DNA of 64,000 nt from Phormidium tenue FACHB-1050 (GTDB lineage Bacteria > Cyanobacteriota > Cyanobacteriia > Pseudanabaenales > Pseudanabaenaceae), in assembly GCF_014696925.1 (NCBI RefSeq), contig NZ_JACJQY010000007.1:62001-126000 (forward strand), given 5' to 3'. Made by a program: the position numbers and the translations under genes. Below the pieces are notes generated by a model. That model made no database searches and was not told the origin of the DNA. It was given only the letters and a program-made list of their open reading frames with translations. The stretch's first letter is position 1, and each line of letters starts with the position of its first letter. Of the stretch, positions 9,848 to 20,049 are shown piece after piece.

Positions 9848-12800
9848 TCATAAATGATCGCTGATAACTACATAGGTTGGTTTGGCTACTTCATAGACTG
9901 ATGGTGATATTTTTTTGAGAAAACTCATTCCTTGGTCTAATAGAATTCGGTAATGCTTACGGTCCTGTCTGTAAATTTCTAGTGATCTCCCATGATCAAA
10001 ATGTTGGCGATCGCGTAATGGCTGCTGTGTAACTGTGGCTTTGATTGGGCTTAAAGCTTTCTCAATTTCCGCACGTCGGTTTGGTGGCTGCTCTTTCTGC
10101 TCAAGAATACGCACTGATATTTGGACCTTAGCTTGTAGCCAAATACCCTGTAAGAGATCGGCGAGAATTTCTGCTTCTTGGGGTTGCAAATAGCGATCGC
10201 TGTAGGTAATTCGCTTGATTTGTTGATTTTGTAGGATTGTTGTTAAACCTAATTGATCGCGAAGTTCTTTGAGTGTCAGATTTTGCCATTGGGAATCTTG
10301 AGGATTGGGATAGATAACTTGAGTATCAGGATCATTGAGTTGTGATGCGAGAACTGAATGCGATCGCAAGTTTTCTAAACGCGCTCTCACAAATTCGTAA
10401 CCTTGATTACTACGAGTTTCAAGCCATGTGATCTCTTCTGTATCTGGATGTAATTTAAGCGCAATGGGACTTTGCGAACGCATTTGCATAACTAGTTCAG
10501 GATATTTACCATGATTATCAGTTTGATGAACTTCGAGTGATTTTTGGTCAATCCACTGAGCAAGACGCTTTCTGAGAAATAATTGCTCATCAGAATTAGG
10601 TCGAGGAAGTTCATGGAGAATTAATTTTATTGGATTTTCTGAATCTTTAATTAGAACCTCTAAATGCTTGAACCAATTTAGCCCTGTTTTGGATTCATCA
10701 AAACTAGGTAAATACCAAATAGCTGATACCGCCTGACGGCAATAGCTCAGGAAATTGCTATTGACTTTGAGCAAAGCAACTTGATGAGCATCTGGAGCAA
10801 AACTTGTTAGTGTTTCATTCGGTTCTATTTTTTCTAATAATGGTTTGAGAAACTCTATAACTGCGTAGCGATCGAGTTCTGCATGGAAAATCTGATTAGA
10901 ATAGGTGCGTAAGCAGTCATAGCAGCTACTACCGCAATCGCAAGACTGGACTAATTCGTATGTTCTTTGTAAAATTGCCTGAAACTGTCTGGCAATTTGT
11001 TGAGCATAGCCTGCACCTCCTGGCACATTGTCATAGATCACGATTTCGGCGATACCATTGCTATTTTGGATGGGTTGAAATAAGCCATCAAGTTCATTGC
11101 GTGGCACGTCAATCACCTGTGCGGCGGCAGCAAGCAAAGCATAGAGTAGAGATCGCCAAAAGCCTGTATTAGTTGTAGTCTCTTCCGTTTGGGTAGCAAT
11201 TTCATGACCATCAGCGAGATGGGTGACTTGTTGAAATAATCGGTATTGATTAGGAATATGACTAAATCGAACTTTTAATAAATCACTGCGAAACTCATGA
11301 CCTAAATGGATGCGGGTACATCCTCCCGTACATTCCCTGCCATCATTAGGACGAGTATGTTTTCCTTTTTTAATTTGATCATGGTTGAGATCACGCCCGC
11401 AAAAATTACAGATGGCAAAACCTTGATCGCTCTTACCCTTATTTGCTAAGAAAAATACTCCATTTTGGCTACAGGTTAGGCTATAAGCCTCGCTAGACGC
11501 ACCGAATGTTTCAGGTTTACTGCCGTCCTGCGCTAAAAACACCTGTGAAGTGGGTTGACGCATTGGCTTTTCGTAGGGAGTTACGCGAGGGGCTTGGGTT
11601 TGGTCGGTCACAAAAGCGGTGGGAACTCGGTACTGTCTCGTTTTCGCTTTCGCCGCAGATGAAGGAACTCTTTGACAGGTTGGGCAAGGATTTACAACTG
11701 CTTCTTGCTGCTGTGATTGAAAGTGATTGCAATGTTCGCAAACCCAGTAGTATCGTTTTTCTAAAGTGTCGGCTCGAAATACGCCAACGCTGGTATGTAC
11801 GCGGTCATCGACAACGACATCTTGACTGGGGGCATATTCTCCCAGAGCCAGACGGCGATCACGTTCTAGTCGATGTCTGTTTTGCCCTGCATTTTGACGG
11901 TAGCCACTGCTTTCATTAGTCATTAGGCGCACTACGTCAATCGGGAATCCATAGATCGGTAATATACTTGCTCTTGCCAATTCATCATGGAGACGGCGAT
12001 CGCCTATTTTTTCAAGTTCTCTTTGAATAGATGCCATGCGATTCGCGATACTTTGAATATTCTGAACTTCTGACGGATCGGTTAATCGTTGGTGTTGTGC
12101 TAATCGTTCGTTAGCCAAAGCGTTCCAATCGGAAATTTGTGATGCAATCAGATCATGAATAATCCTTGTATTGAAGTTACTAAGAACTATGTTAGGTGTC
12201 TCTGTGGAAGTACTTCCTAACCGATTTAGCCATAGTTGTGTAATCGCTCTAGCGGCATCAGAGTTTAACCAGTTTTGAAATTCTGCACAGATTGAACCTG
12301 TAGGTATAGTTCCATTGATTAATGGTATAAATGTAGTGATTGGTAGATCAAAGAATTCGCTAATTTTCACGTTTTCCGCAGCGAGGGCAGTGGTCAGATT
12401 CTCCCTTAAAAATGCTGCTAATAATTCAGCACGAATATGACGCTCTTGGATGTTGAAATTAGCAGGATCTAGTTTTGGGATCAGATTTTTCCCTGCGATT
12501 AACTTTTCAGGACGCTCGAAATAATAGCGATCATGGGGACGGCGTTGACCATACATCAGCGTGACTGCTACACCATCGGTACGTCTGCCTGCGCGTCCTG
12601 CACGTTGCTGATAGTTGCTAACATGGGGCGGAAAATTTCGTAAAGCTACGGCTTGGAGTTCTCCAATATCTACACCCATTTCCAATGTTGTAGAGCAACT
12701 TAGGAGATTAATCCAACCCTGACGGAATAGGCTTTCCCGTTGCGCTAGTTCATTTGTACCAAGTTGGGCGGTATGCTCGGCGGCACGGATGGCAATAGGT

Positions 12801-15800
12801 GATCGCTTGCCGATTAAATAGCGATAGTGATGATCGGCTAGTTGATTCCCTGAAAAAACTTCTAATCTGCCATTACATTTATTCGCCCGACAGGTGTAAT
12901 GGTTGCTGATGTCTGGCAAGGTTCCTAGCTCAGGAATATGGAAGATTTGCTGGCAGGTTTGGCATTGATACCAGTCTTCATTGGTTTCATAGAGATTTAA
13001 TAATTGCCAGTTGAGTCGAGATTCTTGTCCAGTTAGACTTAACAACTTATTTCTAAAAACATTTTCATACAGCCAATAGAGATGGTTATTGCTCTCTACT
13101 TCTGAATAATTGGGAAACACTTTCTCGAAATACAGAAACAAAGAACTTTTAATAATGCGATTGTTACTGGCTCGATAAGATCGTAAAGAAACTGCATTAG
13201 CATCATCCCCAGCCGCCTTTTGTAGTTTCAGATAACTCTTTAGCTTCCCGCCACTTAAAGCTGGTGGTCGTCCGCCAGCAACGCCACCTAGTTCAGGAAA
13301 GTAATCAGAGGGATTTTTGAGATCGACTAATCCCGCCTGACGGATGATATCGGTTAACCCTAGTAAGAATATTTTTGCCTCCGTATTGCTAATTTGGAAA
13401 TAGTTTGCAGTTGCTTGAATCTGCTCTTCACTAATATAAATATGACAGGCGAGTAAGCCCAAAGCCTCGATAGAAAAACGTCTTGCTGATGGCAGCCCAA
13501 ATTCTCTTAGTAATAACTCTTTGGCACGTTGGTGCGATCGCGTTTCACACTCCAAAGGATTTTTTGTAGTACCTTCTAATGGGTTCACATCATTTAGGAT
13601 ATAGCTACGATGATGCCATTCACTATTGCGATCGGGATGCGGAATAGAATTTTGTAAAAATTGTTGATAGAGCTTTTGTTCTACACCACCAATTGAAGCA
13701 ATTCCATCACTATTTTTGTCATTCTGAAAAGCTTGCCATACAGTTTGACGATAAAGTGCTTCGGTATGGGTGCGCTGATAGTGAGAGGCAAAGAATGAGG
13801 CATCTTGACGACCATCGGAAAAGGTCAAGAGTTTACGCTTTGTCGCAATATTTGTATTTTCATCATTTTGACTTGGTTCAGGTAATAGCCCGAATAGACT
13901 ATCAATAATCACTTCGAGAGGTGCGTCTGTACTGGATGCAAAACGCCGTAAACTAGGAGTATCACTTCGTCCCGCACCACAGGCAGGGCATTTGGATAAG
14001 TATCCCACTTTGTTGTCTTTATCGAGATGCAGAACTAAAGGATATTGTTTGCCATTGACAGGTGGAAGATTTGGGCTTGATTTTGAAGATGATTTAGATT
14101 TAGCTTTTGATTTCCCTTTGGGTGTTACCTCTGGTAAGTTCAAAATTGGCTGTCCTAGCCAACCCATACCATGATTTTCTTCATACAGGATAAATTGAGA
14201 AAAACTCAGGCTGTTTTGACCTTCAGGATTAGGCTCTGGAAATTCTGTCTCTTCTTCCTCATCCTCGGTAATGCTATCTAAACTGCCTGAAGTAAGAGTA
14301 TAGACATTGTCCTTGTTTTCTATAGCAGCAAGCGATCGCGGTAAAGTTGTAAGCTGATTACCGTCAAGCCTGACTAAGCTATAAGCCTGTCCACATTTGC
14401 GACAACTAGAAATCTCGATTACAGGTGATTGGCAATCTTCACATTTAGTTTTTTCGCTCAAATAAAGTCTGCCATAACGATTAGGATTAGGATTATGCGG
14501 GTCGCGTACTTTTCCTGAACATTCAGGATTTACACAGGCAAATAGTCCCTCGATACTACGGAATAGTAAATGTAATCTGACTGGCAGTAATGGTAAATCA
14601 TTCTCATTTTTCCTTGCCAAAGTTCCCAACTGGATTAAGTTGGCTAGAGCTTGTTTCAGTTGTTGCTCAACTTCAGCAGAGATTTCGCCATTTAGTGTTA
14701 ATGGATATTGCCAAAGATCACGCGATCGCCAAATTTGATCCCAAGGTTGTGGTGTTTTCAGGATTTGAATTAATTTATGAATGCTAGGATGTTGTTTGAT
14801 CGCATACCATAAGAATTTATGAACCTCATGATTTGCTTGAGTTTGAGCTAATTCTAAAATCTCATGGGGAACAAGTACATCTAATATCTTTCTCCATTCG
14901 TCAATAGGAGCAGTGAGAGGTAATAAATCTTTCGGTAGCATTGCCCAAAGTTCATAAATATCTTCTGCGGCTAGACCTAGTGGATAAGGCTTACCCAATC
15001 TATCATCCGCTTGACGGCGATCGCCTCGAATTACCTGTGCAAAATTTTCGCTAAAAAGCTGTCCCGCAAATTCAAGAACTTGAGGGTCTGAGGAGCGATC
15101 GCCTAAGCTTGCGCTTGTACCAATACAACGAATTGTGCCTTTTTCCTCTTTACCCACTGCGCTTTTGAGGCGACGGATTAGCATGGATACTTCTGTACCC
15201 GTTGAACCGTTATAGCTGTGAGCTTCATCAACTACCAACATTTTGAAAGTGCTACGCGATCTCTCAAAAATATCTGTGCGTTCTCTGGGACGCATCAGCA
15301 TATATTCCAACATGGAATAGTTGGTAACAAGGATATGGGGCGGATTTGTCCAAATTTCTTCACGGGAAATAGCTTGTACTTGTTTTGTTCTCTCGATGGC
15401 TGCTTGTACTAAATCATCAAGCGATCTCCCCTGCATTGCTGCTTGTTGTGCAACGGGTAGAAGCTGTAATAGTTCACTTTTTTCGTAACCTCTCAGTTCA
15501 TCTCTGAGAGAATTTGTGGCTTTATCGTCAGTTCTTTCAGTGCGACTGGTATAAAAACCAAAGCGAATTTTAGGTTGATCTTGTTGGCAGAGTAACTGAC
15601 GTAAGCGTTTTACCTGATCATTAACCAGTGCATTCATCGGATAGAGAATTAATGCTCTGACCCCACTCGCTAAACTTTGATCCTTGAGCAACATATCCAA
15701 CATCGGTATTAGGAAACATTCTGTTTTCCCTGAACCTGTCCCCGTTGCCACGATGATATTTTGATTTTGTTCAACCACGGCTCTGATTGCCGATTCTTGG

Positions 15801-16072
15801 TGTTGATACAATAGGCGATCGCTTGGTAAAAGATTGACAGTGTTTGAATGTAGAACCTTCTGCCCTACTAATTGTCGAATGCTCTGCCCCGATTCATAGG
15901 GTTGAGAACCTTCTAAATAGGGTGTTTGCCAGACATTGCTAACCTGATCTAGCAATTGCTTAAAGCCGTAACGCAAATGGGAATCTCTGAGAGAATACTC
16001 TGTTAACAGATAACGGATAAAATCACGGCGGGGTTCTTCAGTAGCGGCAATGGGGTTAAGGTAGTTAGACAT
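9848..16072 (-). CDS. Large DEAH helicase with zinc-binding clusters and DUF1998-type C-terminus
   Basis: The protein has 2074 residues. Lobe 1 has Walker A GTGSGKT at residues 111-117, VVDEAHSYNGS for motif II and GTSASLGDR for motif III. A long insert carries Cys clusters (CVNPECSG, CEDC..CRKCG, CPACG). Lobe 2 has FSDGRQDASFF, TLEMGVDIG and QQRAGRAGRR. More Cys clusters (CEHC..CPTC, CNFCGRD) precede a DUF1998-type end with DNVPGGAGYA and CDCGSSCYDCLRTY. About 300 unrecognised residues follow. The design resembles MrfA/YprA helicases and the very large helicase of Druantia; DISARM DrmB also carries DUF1998. It is the last gene of a three-gene operon, 95 bp after the 401-residue gene, and has many GCGATCGC sites. 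The helicase identity is firm; assignment to a named defence system is not. Confidence 0.9.
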   Translation of the reverse strand: MSNYLNPIAATEEPRRDFIRYLLTEYSLRDSHLRYGFKQLLDQVSNVWQTPYLEGSQPYESGQSIRQLVGQKVLHSNTVNLLPSDRLLYQHQESAIRAVVEQNQNIIVATGTGSGKTECFLIPMLDMLLKDQSLASGVRALILYPMNALVNDQVKRLRQLLCQQDQPKIRFGFYTSRTERTDDKATNSLRDELRGYEKSELLQLLPVAQQAAMQGRSLDDLVQAAIERTKQVQAISREEIWTNPPHILVTNYSMLEYMLMRPRERTDIFERSRSTFKMLVVDEAHSYNGSTGTEVSMLIRRLKSAVGKEEKGTIRCIGTSASLGDRSSDPQVLEFAGQLFSENFAQVIRGDRRQADDRLGKPYPLGLAAEDIYELWAMLPKDLLPLTAPIDEWRKILDVLVPHEILELAQTQANHEVHKFLWYAIKQHPSIHKLIQILKTPQPWDQIWRSRDLWQYPLTLNGEISAEVEQQLKQALANLIQLGTLARKNENDLPLLPVRLHLLFRSIEGLFACVNPECSGKVRDPHNPNPNRYGRLYLSEKTKCEDCQSPVIEISSCRKCGQAYSLVRLDGNQLTTLPRSLAAIENKDNVYTLTSGSLDSITEDEEEETEFPEPNPEGQNSLSFSQFILYEENHGMGWLGQPILNLPEVTPKGKSKAKSKSSSKSSPNLPPVNGKQYPLVLHLDKDNKVGYLSKCPACGAGRSDTPSLRRFASSTDAPLEVIIDSLFGLLPEPSQNDENTNIATKRKLLTFSDGRQDASFFASHYQRTHTEALYRQTVWQAFQNDKNSDGIASIGGVEQKLYQQFLQNSIPHPDRNSEWHHRSYILNDVNPLEGTTKNPLECETRSHQRAKELLLREFGLPSARRFSIEALGLLACHIYISEEQIQATANYFQISNTEAKIFLLGLTDIIRQAGLVDLKNPSDYFPELGGVAGGRPPALSGGKLKSYLKLQKAAGDDANAVSLRSYRASNNRIIKSSLFLYFEKVFPNYSEVESNNHLYWLYENVFRNKLLSLTGQESRLNWQLLNLYETNEDWYQCQTCQQIFHIPELGTLPDISNHYTCRANKCNGRLEVFSGNQLADHHYRYLIGKRSPIAIRAAEHTAQLGTNELAQRESLFRQGWINLLSCSTTLEMGVDIGELQAVALRNFPPHVSNYQQRAGRAGRRTDGVAVTLMYGQRRPHDRYYFERPEKLIAGKNLIPKLDPANFNIQERHIRAELLAAFLRENLTTALAAENVKISEFFDLPITTFIPLINGTIPTGSICAEFQNWLNSDAARAITQLWLNRLGSTSTETPNIVLSNFNTRIIHDLIASQISDWNALANERLAQHQRLTDPSEVQNIQSIANRMASIQRELEKIGDRRLHDELARASILPIYGFPIDVVRLMTNESSGYRQNAGQNRHRLERDRRLALGEYAPSQDVVVDDRVHTSVGVFRADTLEKRYYWVCEHCNHFQSQQQEAVVNPCPTCQRVPSSAAKAKTRQYRVPTAFVTDQTQAPRVTPYEKPMRQPTSQVFLAQDGSKPETFGASSEAYSLTCSQNGVFFLANKGKSDQGFAICNFCGRDLNHDQIKKGKHTRPNDGRECTGGCTRIHLGHEFRSDLLKVRFSHIPNQYRLFQQVTHLADGHEIATQTEETTTNTGFWRSLLYALLAAAAQVIDVPRNELDGLFQPIQNSNGIAEIVIYDNVPGGAGYAQQIARQFQAILQRTYELVQSCDCGSSCYDCLRTYSNQIFHAELDRYAVIEFLKPLLEKIEPNETLTSFAPDAHQVALLKVNSNFLSYCRQAVSAIWYLPSFDESKTGLNWFKHLEVLIKDSENPIKLILHELPRPNSDEQLFLRKRLAQWIDQKSLEVHQTDNHGKYPELVMQMRSQSPIALKLHPDTEEITWLETRSNQGYEFVRARLENLRSHSVLASQLNDPDTQVIYPNPQDSQWQNLTLKELRDQLGLTTILQNQQIKRITYSDRYLQPQEAEILADLLQGIWLQAKVQISVRILEQKEQPPNRRAEIEKALSPIKATVTQQPLRDRQHFDHGRSLEIYRQDRKHYRILLDQGMSFLKKISPSVYEVAKPTYVVISDHL

Positions 16073-16167
16073 TTCTTTGTGATGAGTTAAATGTTTACAA
16101 GGGATTTGAGGATTTAGAGAACTGGATAAAACTCCTGAATTCGATCACCTTTTATGAGTTCTCCCAT

Positions 16168-17373
16168 TTAGATAGTTTGACAACCTAGTTTTTTCAAAAT
16201 CTGTTCAACTTGTCTACGCCGATTAGGTTCGACATAGCGATCGCGATTATCGGTATCGGTTGGATTCGAGAGTCGCCATAAACATTGAGCATAGCCGCTA
16301 GGCAAGTTCACACTTTTGAGATCCAGATGACCGCGATCGCTGTCCCACACAACCCTAATCGGCTGTCCAGATTCTCGATCTAATGTGAACATTGCTAAAA
16401 TTGCCGCATCTTTCTCTAGTTGATAGAATATTCCCTGCTCATGCCATAAATATTCACCCGTAGGAAGTCTTAATAAGTCAGGATTGTAGATTGTACTACG
16501 GCTCGGCTCTCGCCAGCGATCGCTTTGTTCTCCCCACTGTGGCACATAGTGCAGAATTCCAGCATAATCATGATTTACAAATGGATCTTCAACATCATAT
16601 CCGCGCAGCATTGGAGTTAATGGGAGACTTGGCGCTGGCAAATGTTGCAGACTTTGCGCGATCGTAGTCAAGCTAATTCCACGTTCTGAAAACTTTTGTT
16701 GGAGAACTTCAAAACTCAGATCTGGGAATACCAGTTCATTAGTTTCCGTGACGGGATTTCCCAATACTTGATGAGCAAGGGGTAAGTAAGCGCGATCGCC
16801 TATAAATAATGCTTCTTCGTACAGCACAGTTGGATGGGCAATACAAAAGCGATTGCCGACACCTGCATAAATCTCTCCCTTTGTCTCTAGTTCCCTAAGT
16901 GAAGATTCTAATTCTTTGATTAGTTTATCCTGTGGATAATCAGGACTAAGGCTAGATTCTAGGACAGATAAAATTTGTCTTTTTGTGAGAGTGAGAGGTT
17001 TTGATTGAGTAACAGGTGATCGATGATTACTAAGTATAGTAACTATCTTGACAGCAATATCTTGGTTAACTGAATTAACAATCACTTTTCCAGTCGGTAG
17101 CTTATCTTTCTCTTTACCCGTTGATCTTGAGATATTTCCTTCAATTAAACCTCCAGCAATTTTCCAATCTCTCTCTTTACAAGCTAGCCTTAAAATACGG
17201 CGAACATCACCAGCTAATAGTTCTGAGTCGATTTCAATATAAAACTCTGTTCTTAAATCTCTCTCTTCTGGGATGATAACTCTAACATTGAGTTGAGCCA
17301 GTCTAATTTGTCTCTCAAGTTCGGCGATAACGGAGTTTCTTTGTCCTCTAAGAATTTGGTGCATATATCGCAT
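16168..17373 (-). CDS. Protein of unknown function in the helicase operon (401 residues)
   Basis: I recognise no family. The N-terminal ~110 residues are basic and mixed, followed by a stretch of paired helices (KRQILSVLESSL, IKELESSLRELETKGEIYAG) resembling a winged-helix fold. The C-terminal half is rich in Trp, Tyr and Pro with no obvious catalytic motif. There is no signal peptide or membrane segment. The gene lies 10 bp after the upstream 690-residue gene and 95 bp before the helicase gene on the same strand, so the three are very likely co-transcribed. It may be a DNA-binding accessory subunit of the helicase; that is inference from context alone. Confidence 0.7.
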   Translation of the reverse strand: MRYMHQILRGQRNSVIAELERQIRLAQLNVRVIIPEERDLRTEFYIEIDSELLAGDVRRILRLACKERDWKIAGGLIEGNISRSTGKEKDKLPTGKVIVNSVNQDIAVKIVTILSNHRSPVTQSKPLTLTKRQILSVLESSLSPDYPQDKLIKELESSLRELETKGEIYAGVGNRFCIAHPTVLYEEALFIGDRAYLPLAHQVLGNPVTETNELVFPDLSFEVLQQKFSERGISLTTIAQSLQHLPAPSLPLTPMLRGYDVEDPFVNHDYAGILHYVPQWGEQSDRWREPSRSTIYNPDLLRLPTGEYLWHEQGIFYQLEKDAAILAMFTLDRESGQPIRVVWDSDRGHLDLKSVNLPSGYAQCLWRLSNPTDTDNRDRYVEPNRRRQVEQILKKLGCQTI

Positions 17374-17383
17374 AATCTTTACC

Positions 17384-19453
17384 TCATTCCACTTCTGTTA
17401 ATATCTCGATTAATTTCTGAGAATTGCCAAGTCTGACCCATTCTAAAGTATAGCGATCGCTATCTAGTAAAACTTCCCGCAAAGACATCAGAGACAAATT
17501 TAAACAACCTGTTTGATCTGCTTGGGTAGAATAATTGTATTTCTGATTCTCCTCACTGCCAGATAGGACAAAGATCACTGGCTCAAAGGACCATAGCCCT
17601 TGAATTGTAATCTGTTCTTCCCAAAAGTCACTCCTGCCATGACATCGAATTGGCAAGATCGTAGGTATTTCGGGATGCCTTGAACTTTGAATTTGAATTG
17701 GTTGCGTATTGATGTTTGCTGAGATTTGGCTTTGAGACTGAATCGTAAATGCTGCTGACCAACTCCAATTTCCCTGCCAAAGTCTGACTTCATAATTGCC
17801 CGTAGTCTTACATTGATTCAGTTTGATCTCTTGCCATGCTTCACCAGTCATCAGCTTTACTGAGATTTTCTCATCAGGTTCAGTAATAGTTTTTTGAAGA
17901 TCCATATCTTCAATTTGAATACGGATAGCCTCCACTGAATCACCCAAGGGATAATAAATTTGTGGTGCTTCTAGATAAATTGGTTTCTTGCCCTTGATTT
18001 GCAATCCTCTCATAGTTGGCTGTCTACTGCTTGCGACCTGCCATTTCACAGAAATATCAATGTTTTCTCCAATCATTTTAAAAGTTGCCGATCGCCCGTT
18101 TAGTCGGATCTGTTTTGCTTGCCAGTTTTGGATTAAACAGGGAAAACAAGCATCGGTTACTTCAATGTCGCTATTTGTCTGCAAATTGGTATGAGCAGGG
18201 AAATAACAAACTAATTCATTAATCCCCGTGATTTGTGGATTTTCTGAATTCAGGTTAAGGCGATCGCCTGTTTCTGCATCAAAAATTAGCAGTGGAAAAT
18301 TATCGTTAATTCCTTCACAATGCCACTCGATTAAATCGCATTTATTTGCGTCTTTGAGCTGCCATGTCCAGTGATCGCTTAAATCATGCAAGTTAACGCA
18401 TAGCTCAGGAACCTCTAGACTATTAGGATAGTTAATGTTAGATTCCCATTTAGTCTGAGGAATTCGACAGAAGCTATTGTTTAAGTTTCTCCATTCTTTC
18501 CGCCATAGACTCTGCTCTGGTAAAGCAAGCTGAAGATTTAGCTCTAAGGTATCTAGACGTAATGCAAGTTCACGCTTTCTTTGCCGAATTACTTGATTTG
18601 CTCTTGTTGATGTTACCTGTCGAGGTGTTAAGACTGATGCGAGATTATCCCAATTTCTGAGAAAGAAGTTGTAGGGCAAGCTTAATCCTTGTAGACATTT
18701 CTCTCTTTCTTTCTCGTTTTTGAGAATGCTAGGATCTTTTTGCCTACGTTGTAGCTCTAAGGCAACTGTAGCAATATATTTGAGAAGTTGACCAGATAAC
18801 GGCTTGTCAGATTCACTGGTGACATCATCTAAGCAATTCTTAAGAAAACGTCTAAGAGTTTTTCTTGTTGAATGATTTTCTACGGCAAGATCATACAAGG
18901 TTTGGGCAAGGTCGATTTCGTTGTAGCGATGAACAATATTCCACCAACCCAAATTATTGGCAACATATTTCAGCAACTCAGCAAAATGGGGCAGAGTTCT
19001 TTGTGGAATACCGCTTTGTAAATATAGCGTTGAAATATATTTGTAGCCCCCTTTAGCTCTAACCACGCCAAGTAAAACAAAACCTTCTCTGAGGATATTA
19101 TAAAAAGTTGGCTTTGCCCCTTGAGGATCGCTGATTCTTAGTCTCACAAAAAGGCTATCCCAAAAACCAGCTTCTGAGTCGTTGTAATAGGCATACTCAG
19201 ATAATAAAAAGGTAATGATTTTTACCCAGTTACGATTTTGGCGATCGCCCCACCGATGATTTAGTCTGTCAATTGATATTGTGCCTATATTTGATAAATT
19301 TTCCGCTAATGCATCAAGCAGAGCATTGACTGAATTTGAGGAAAATTTGTTATTCCCCAGAAATCTTGATCCTTCAGGCTTTTGGAGATCGCGCAAAATT
19401 GGCTTAATCTGTTCCCACACACATCTTGTATGTTCGGGACTACTAAAATTCAT
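17384..19453 (-). CDS. Protein of unknown function, first gene of the helicase operon
   Basis: The ATG at 19453 gives 689 residues; a TTG four codons upstream is possible but has no better ribosome-binding site. The N-terminal ~280 residues are helical (for example VNALLDALAENLSNIG, TLRRFLKNCLDDV). The C-terminal ~400 residues look beta-rich, with repeated Ig-like strands such as IRIQIEDMDLQ and YEVRLWQGNWSW. There is no signal peptide, membrane segment or nuclease/ATPase motif I can see. It heads the operon with the 401-residue protein and the large helicase. Sizes and order (about 690, 401, 2074) are loosely reminiscent of the C-D-E part of Druantia type I, but no signature supports that. 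The GCGATCGC content resembles the helicase gene, so the operon seems to have a common history. Confidence 0.7.
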   Translation of the reverse strand: MNFSSPEHTRCVWEQIKPILRDLQKPEGSRFLGNNKFSSNSVNALLDALAENLSNIGTISIDRLNHRWGDRQNRNWVKIITFLLSEYAYYNDSEAGFWDSLFVRLRISDPQGAKPTFYNILREGFVLLGVVRAKGGYKYISTLYLQSGIPQRTLPHFAELLKYVANNLGWWNIVHRYNEIDLAQTLYDLAVENHSTRKTLRRFLKNCLDDVTSESDKPLSGQLLKYIATVALELQRRQKDPSILKNEKEREKCLQGLSLPYNFFLRNWDNLASVLTPRQVTSTRANQVIRQRKRELALRLDTLELNLQLALPEQSLWRKEWRNLNNSFCRIPQTKWESNINYPNSLEVPELCVNLHDLSDHWTWQLKDANKCDLIEWHCEGINDNFPLLIFDAETGDRLNLNSENPQITGINELVCYFPAHTNLQTNSDIEVTDACFPCLIQNWQAKQIRLNGRSATFKMIGENIDISVKWQVASSRQPTMRGLQIKGKKPIYLEAPQIYYPLGDSVEAIRIQIEDMDLQKTITEPDEKISVKLMTGEAWQEIKLNQCKTTGNYEVRLWQGNWSWSAAFTIQSQSQISANINTQPIQIQSSRHPEIPTILPIRCHGRSDFWEEQITIQGLWSFEPVIFVLSGSEENQKYNYSTQADQTGCLNLSLMSLREVLLDSDRYTLEWVRLGNSQKLIEILTEVE

Positions 19454-19582
19454 TTTACAACCCAAAAATCTATATTTTTAATTATTCTAACTATAATATG
19501 AGTATTTGATATGTTTTTTTGAGATAAAGTACACGGATATTTTGATTTGCATAGCTTGAATTCTAGATTTAAAGCCAACTAT

Positions 19583-19841
19583 AACGGGTGCGACCTTCAT
19601 ATTTGGACTTTGGACAAAGTTAAAAACTACGCTATTAGTGGTGGTTTAGATCTCAAATCACAGGCTAAAAAACGCTACCTACAACATTTGTCCAAAATCC
19701 AATCATATGATACCTTCTCAAATTAGCGAAATCTTTGCCTAGCAGAGCTTTCATCAAATCCATTCAAAATTATTTCCTTAATTAGGGGAAGCCAGAATCC
19801 TTACACCGTAACGGGTTATCAAGTAGAGGTCGCACCCCGTT
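19583..19841. repeat. Nested inverted-repeat segment, MITE-like remnant
   Basis: Outer arms AACGGGTGCGACCT (from 19583) and AGGTCGCACCCCGTT (to 19841) are complementary apart from one extra C. Inside them, TTTGGACTTTGGACAAA near 19601-19618 pairs with TTTGTCCAAAATCCAA near 19688-19704. There is no coding frame of note. The segment lies just upstream of the helicase operon start and outside any gene. It looks like a short non-autonomous element or degraded IS; a TA border is not evident. Confidence 0.45.
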
Positions 19842-19881
19842 CAACTAATCCACAAGCTTCTAATTTTCGTAAGTTTTGAAT

Positions 19882-20049
19882 GGGGTAGCTACAGGATACA
19901 TGGAAAAACCTGCAAGATCGGTCGCAAACGCGCATTATACCGTTGATTTTTTTTAACACGAAAGGCAAAAAACATATTTTTTAAATCCTTTCTATATATA
20001 GCTTTGATGGTTATCTTGCAGGTTTTTCCATGTATCCTGTAGCTACCCC
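19882..20049. repeat. MITE-like element, copy 2 (inverted relative to copy 1)
   Basis: A 168-bp element with perfect 37-bp terminal inverted repeats, beginning GGGGTAGCTACAGGATACAT and ending in its complement. Read in reverse complement it matches the copy at 9646-9812 with about five substitutions and a one-base length difference in a T run. The right border is TA; the left border is AT. Together the two copies bracket the helicase operon. Confidence 0.85.
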
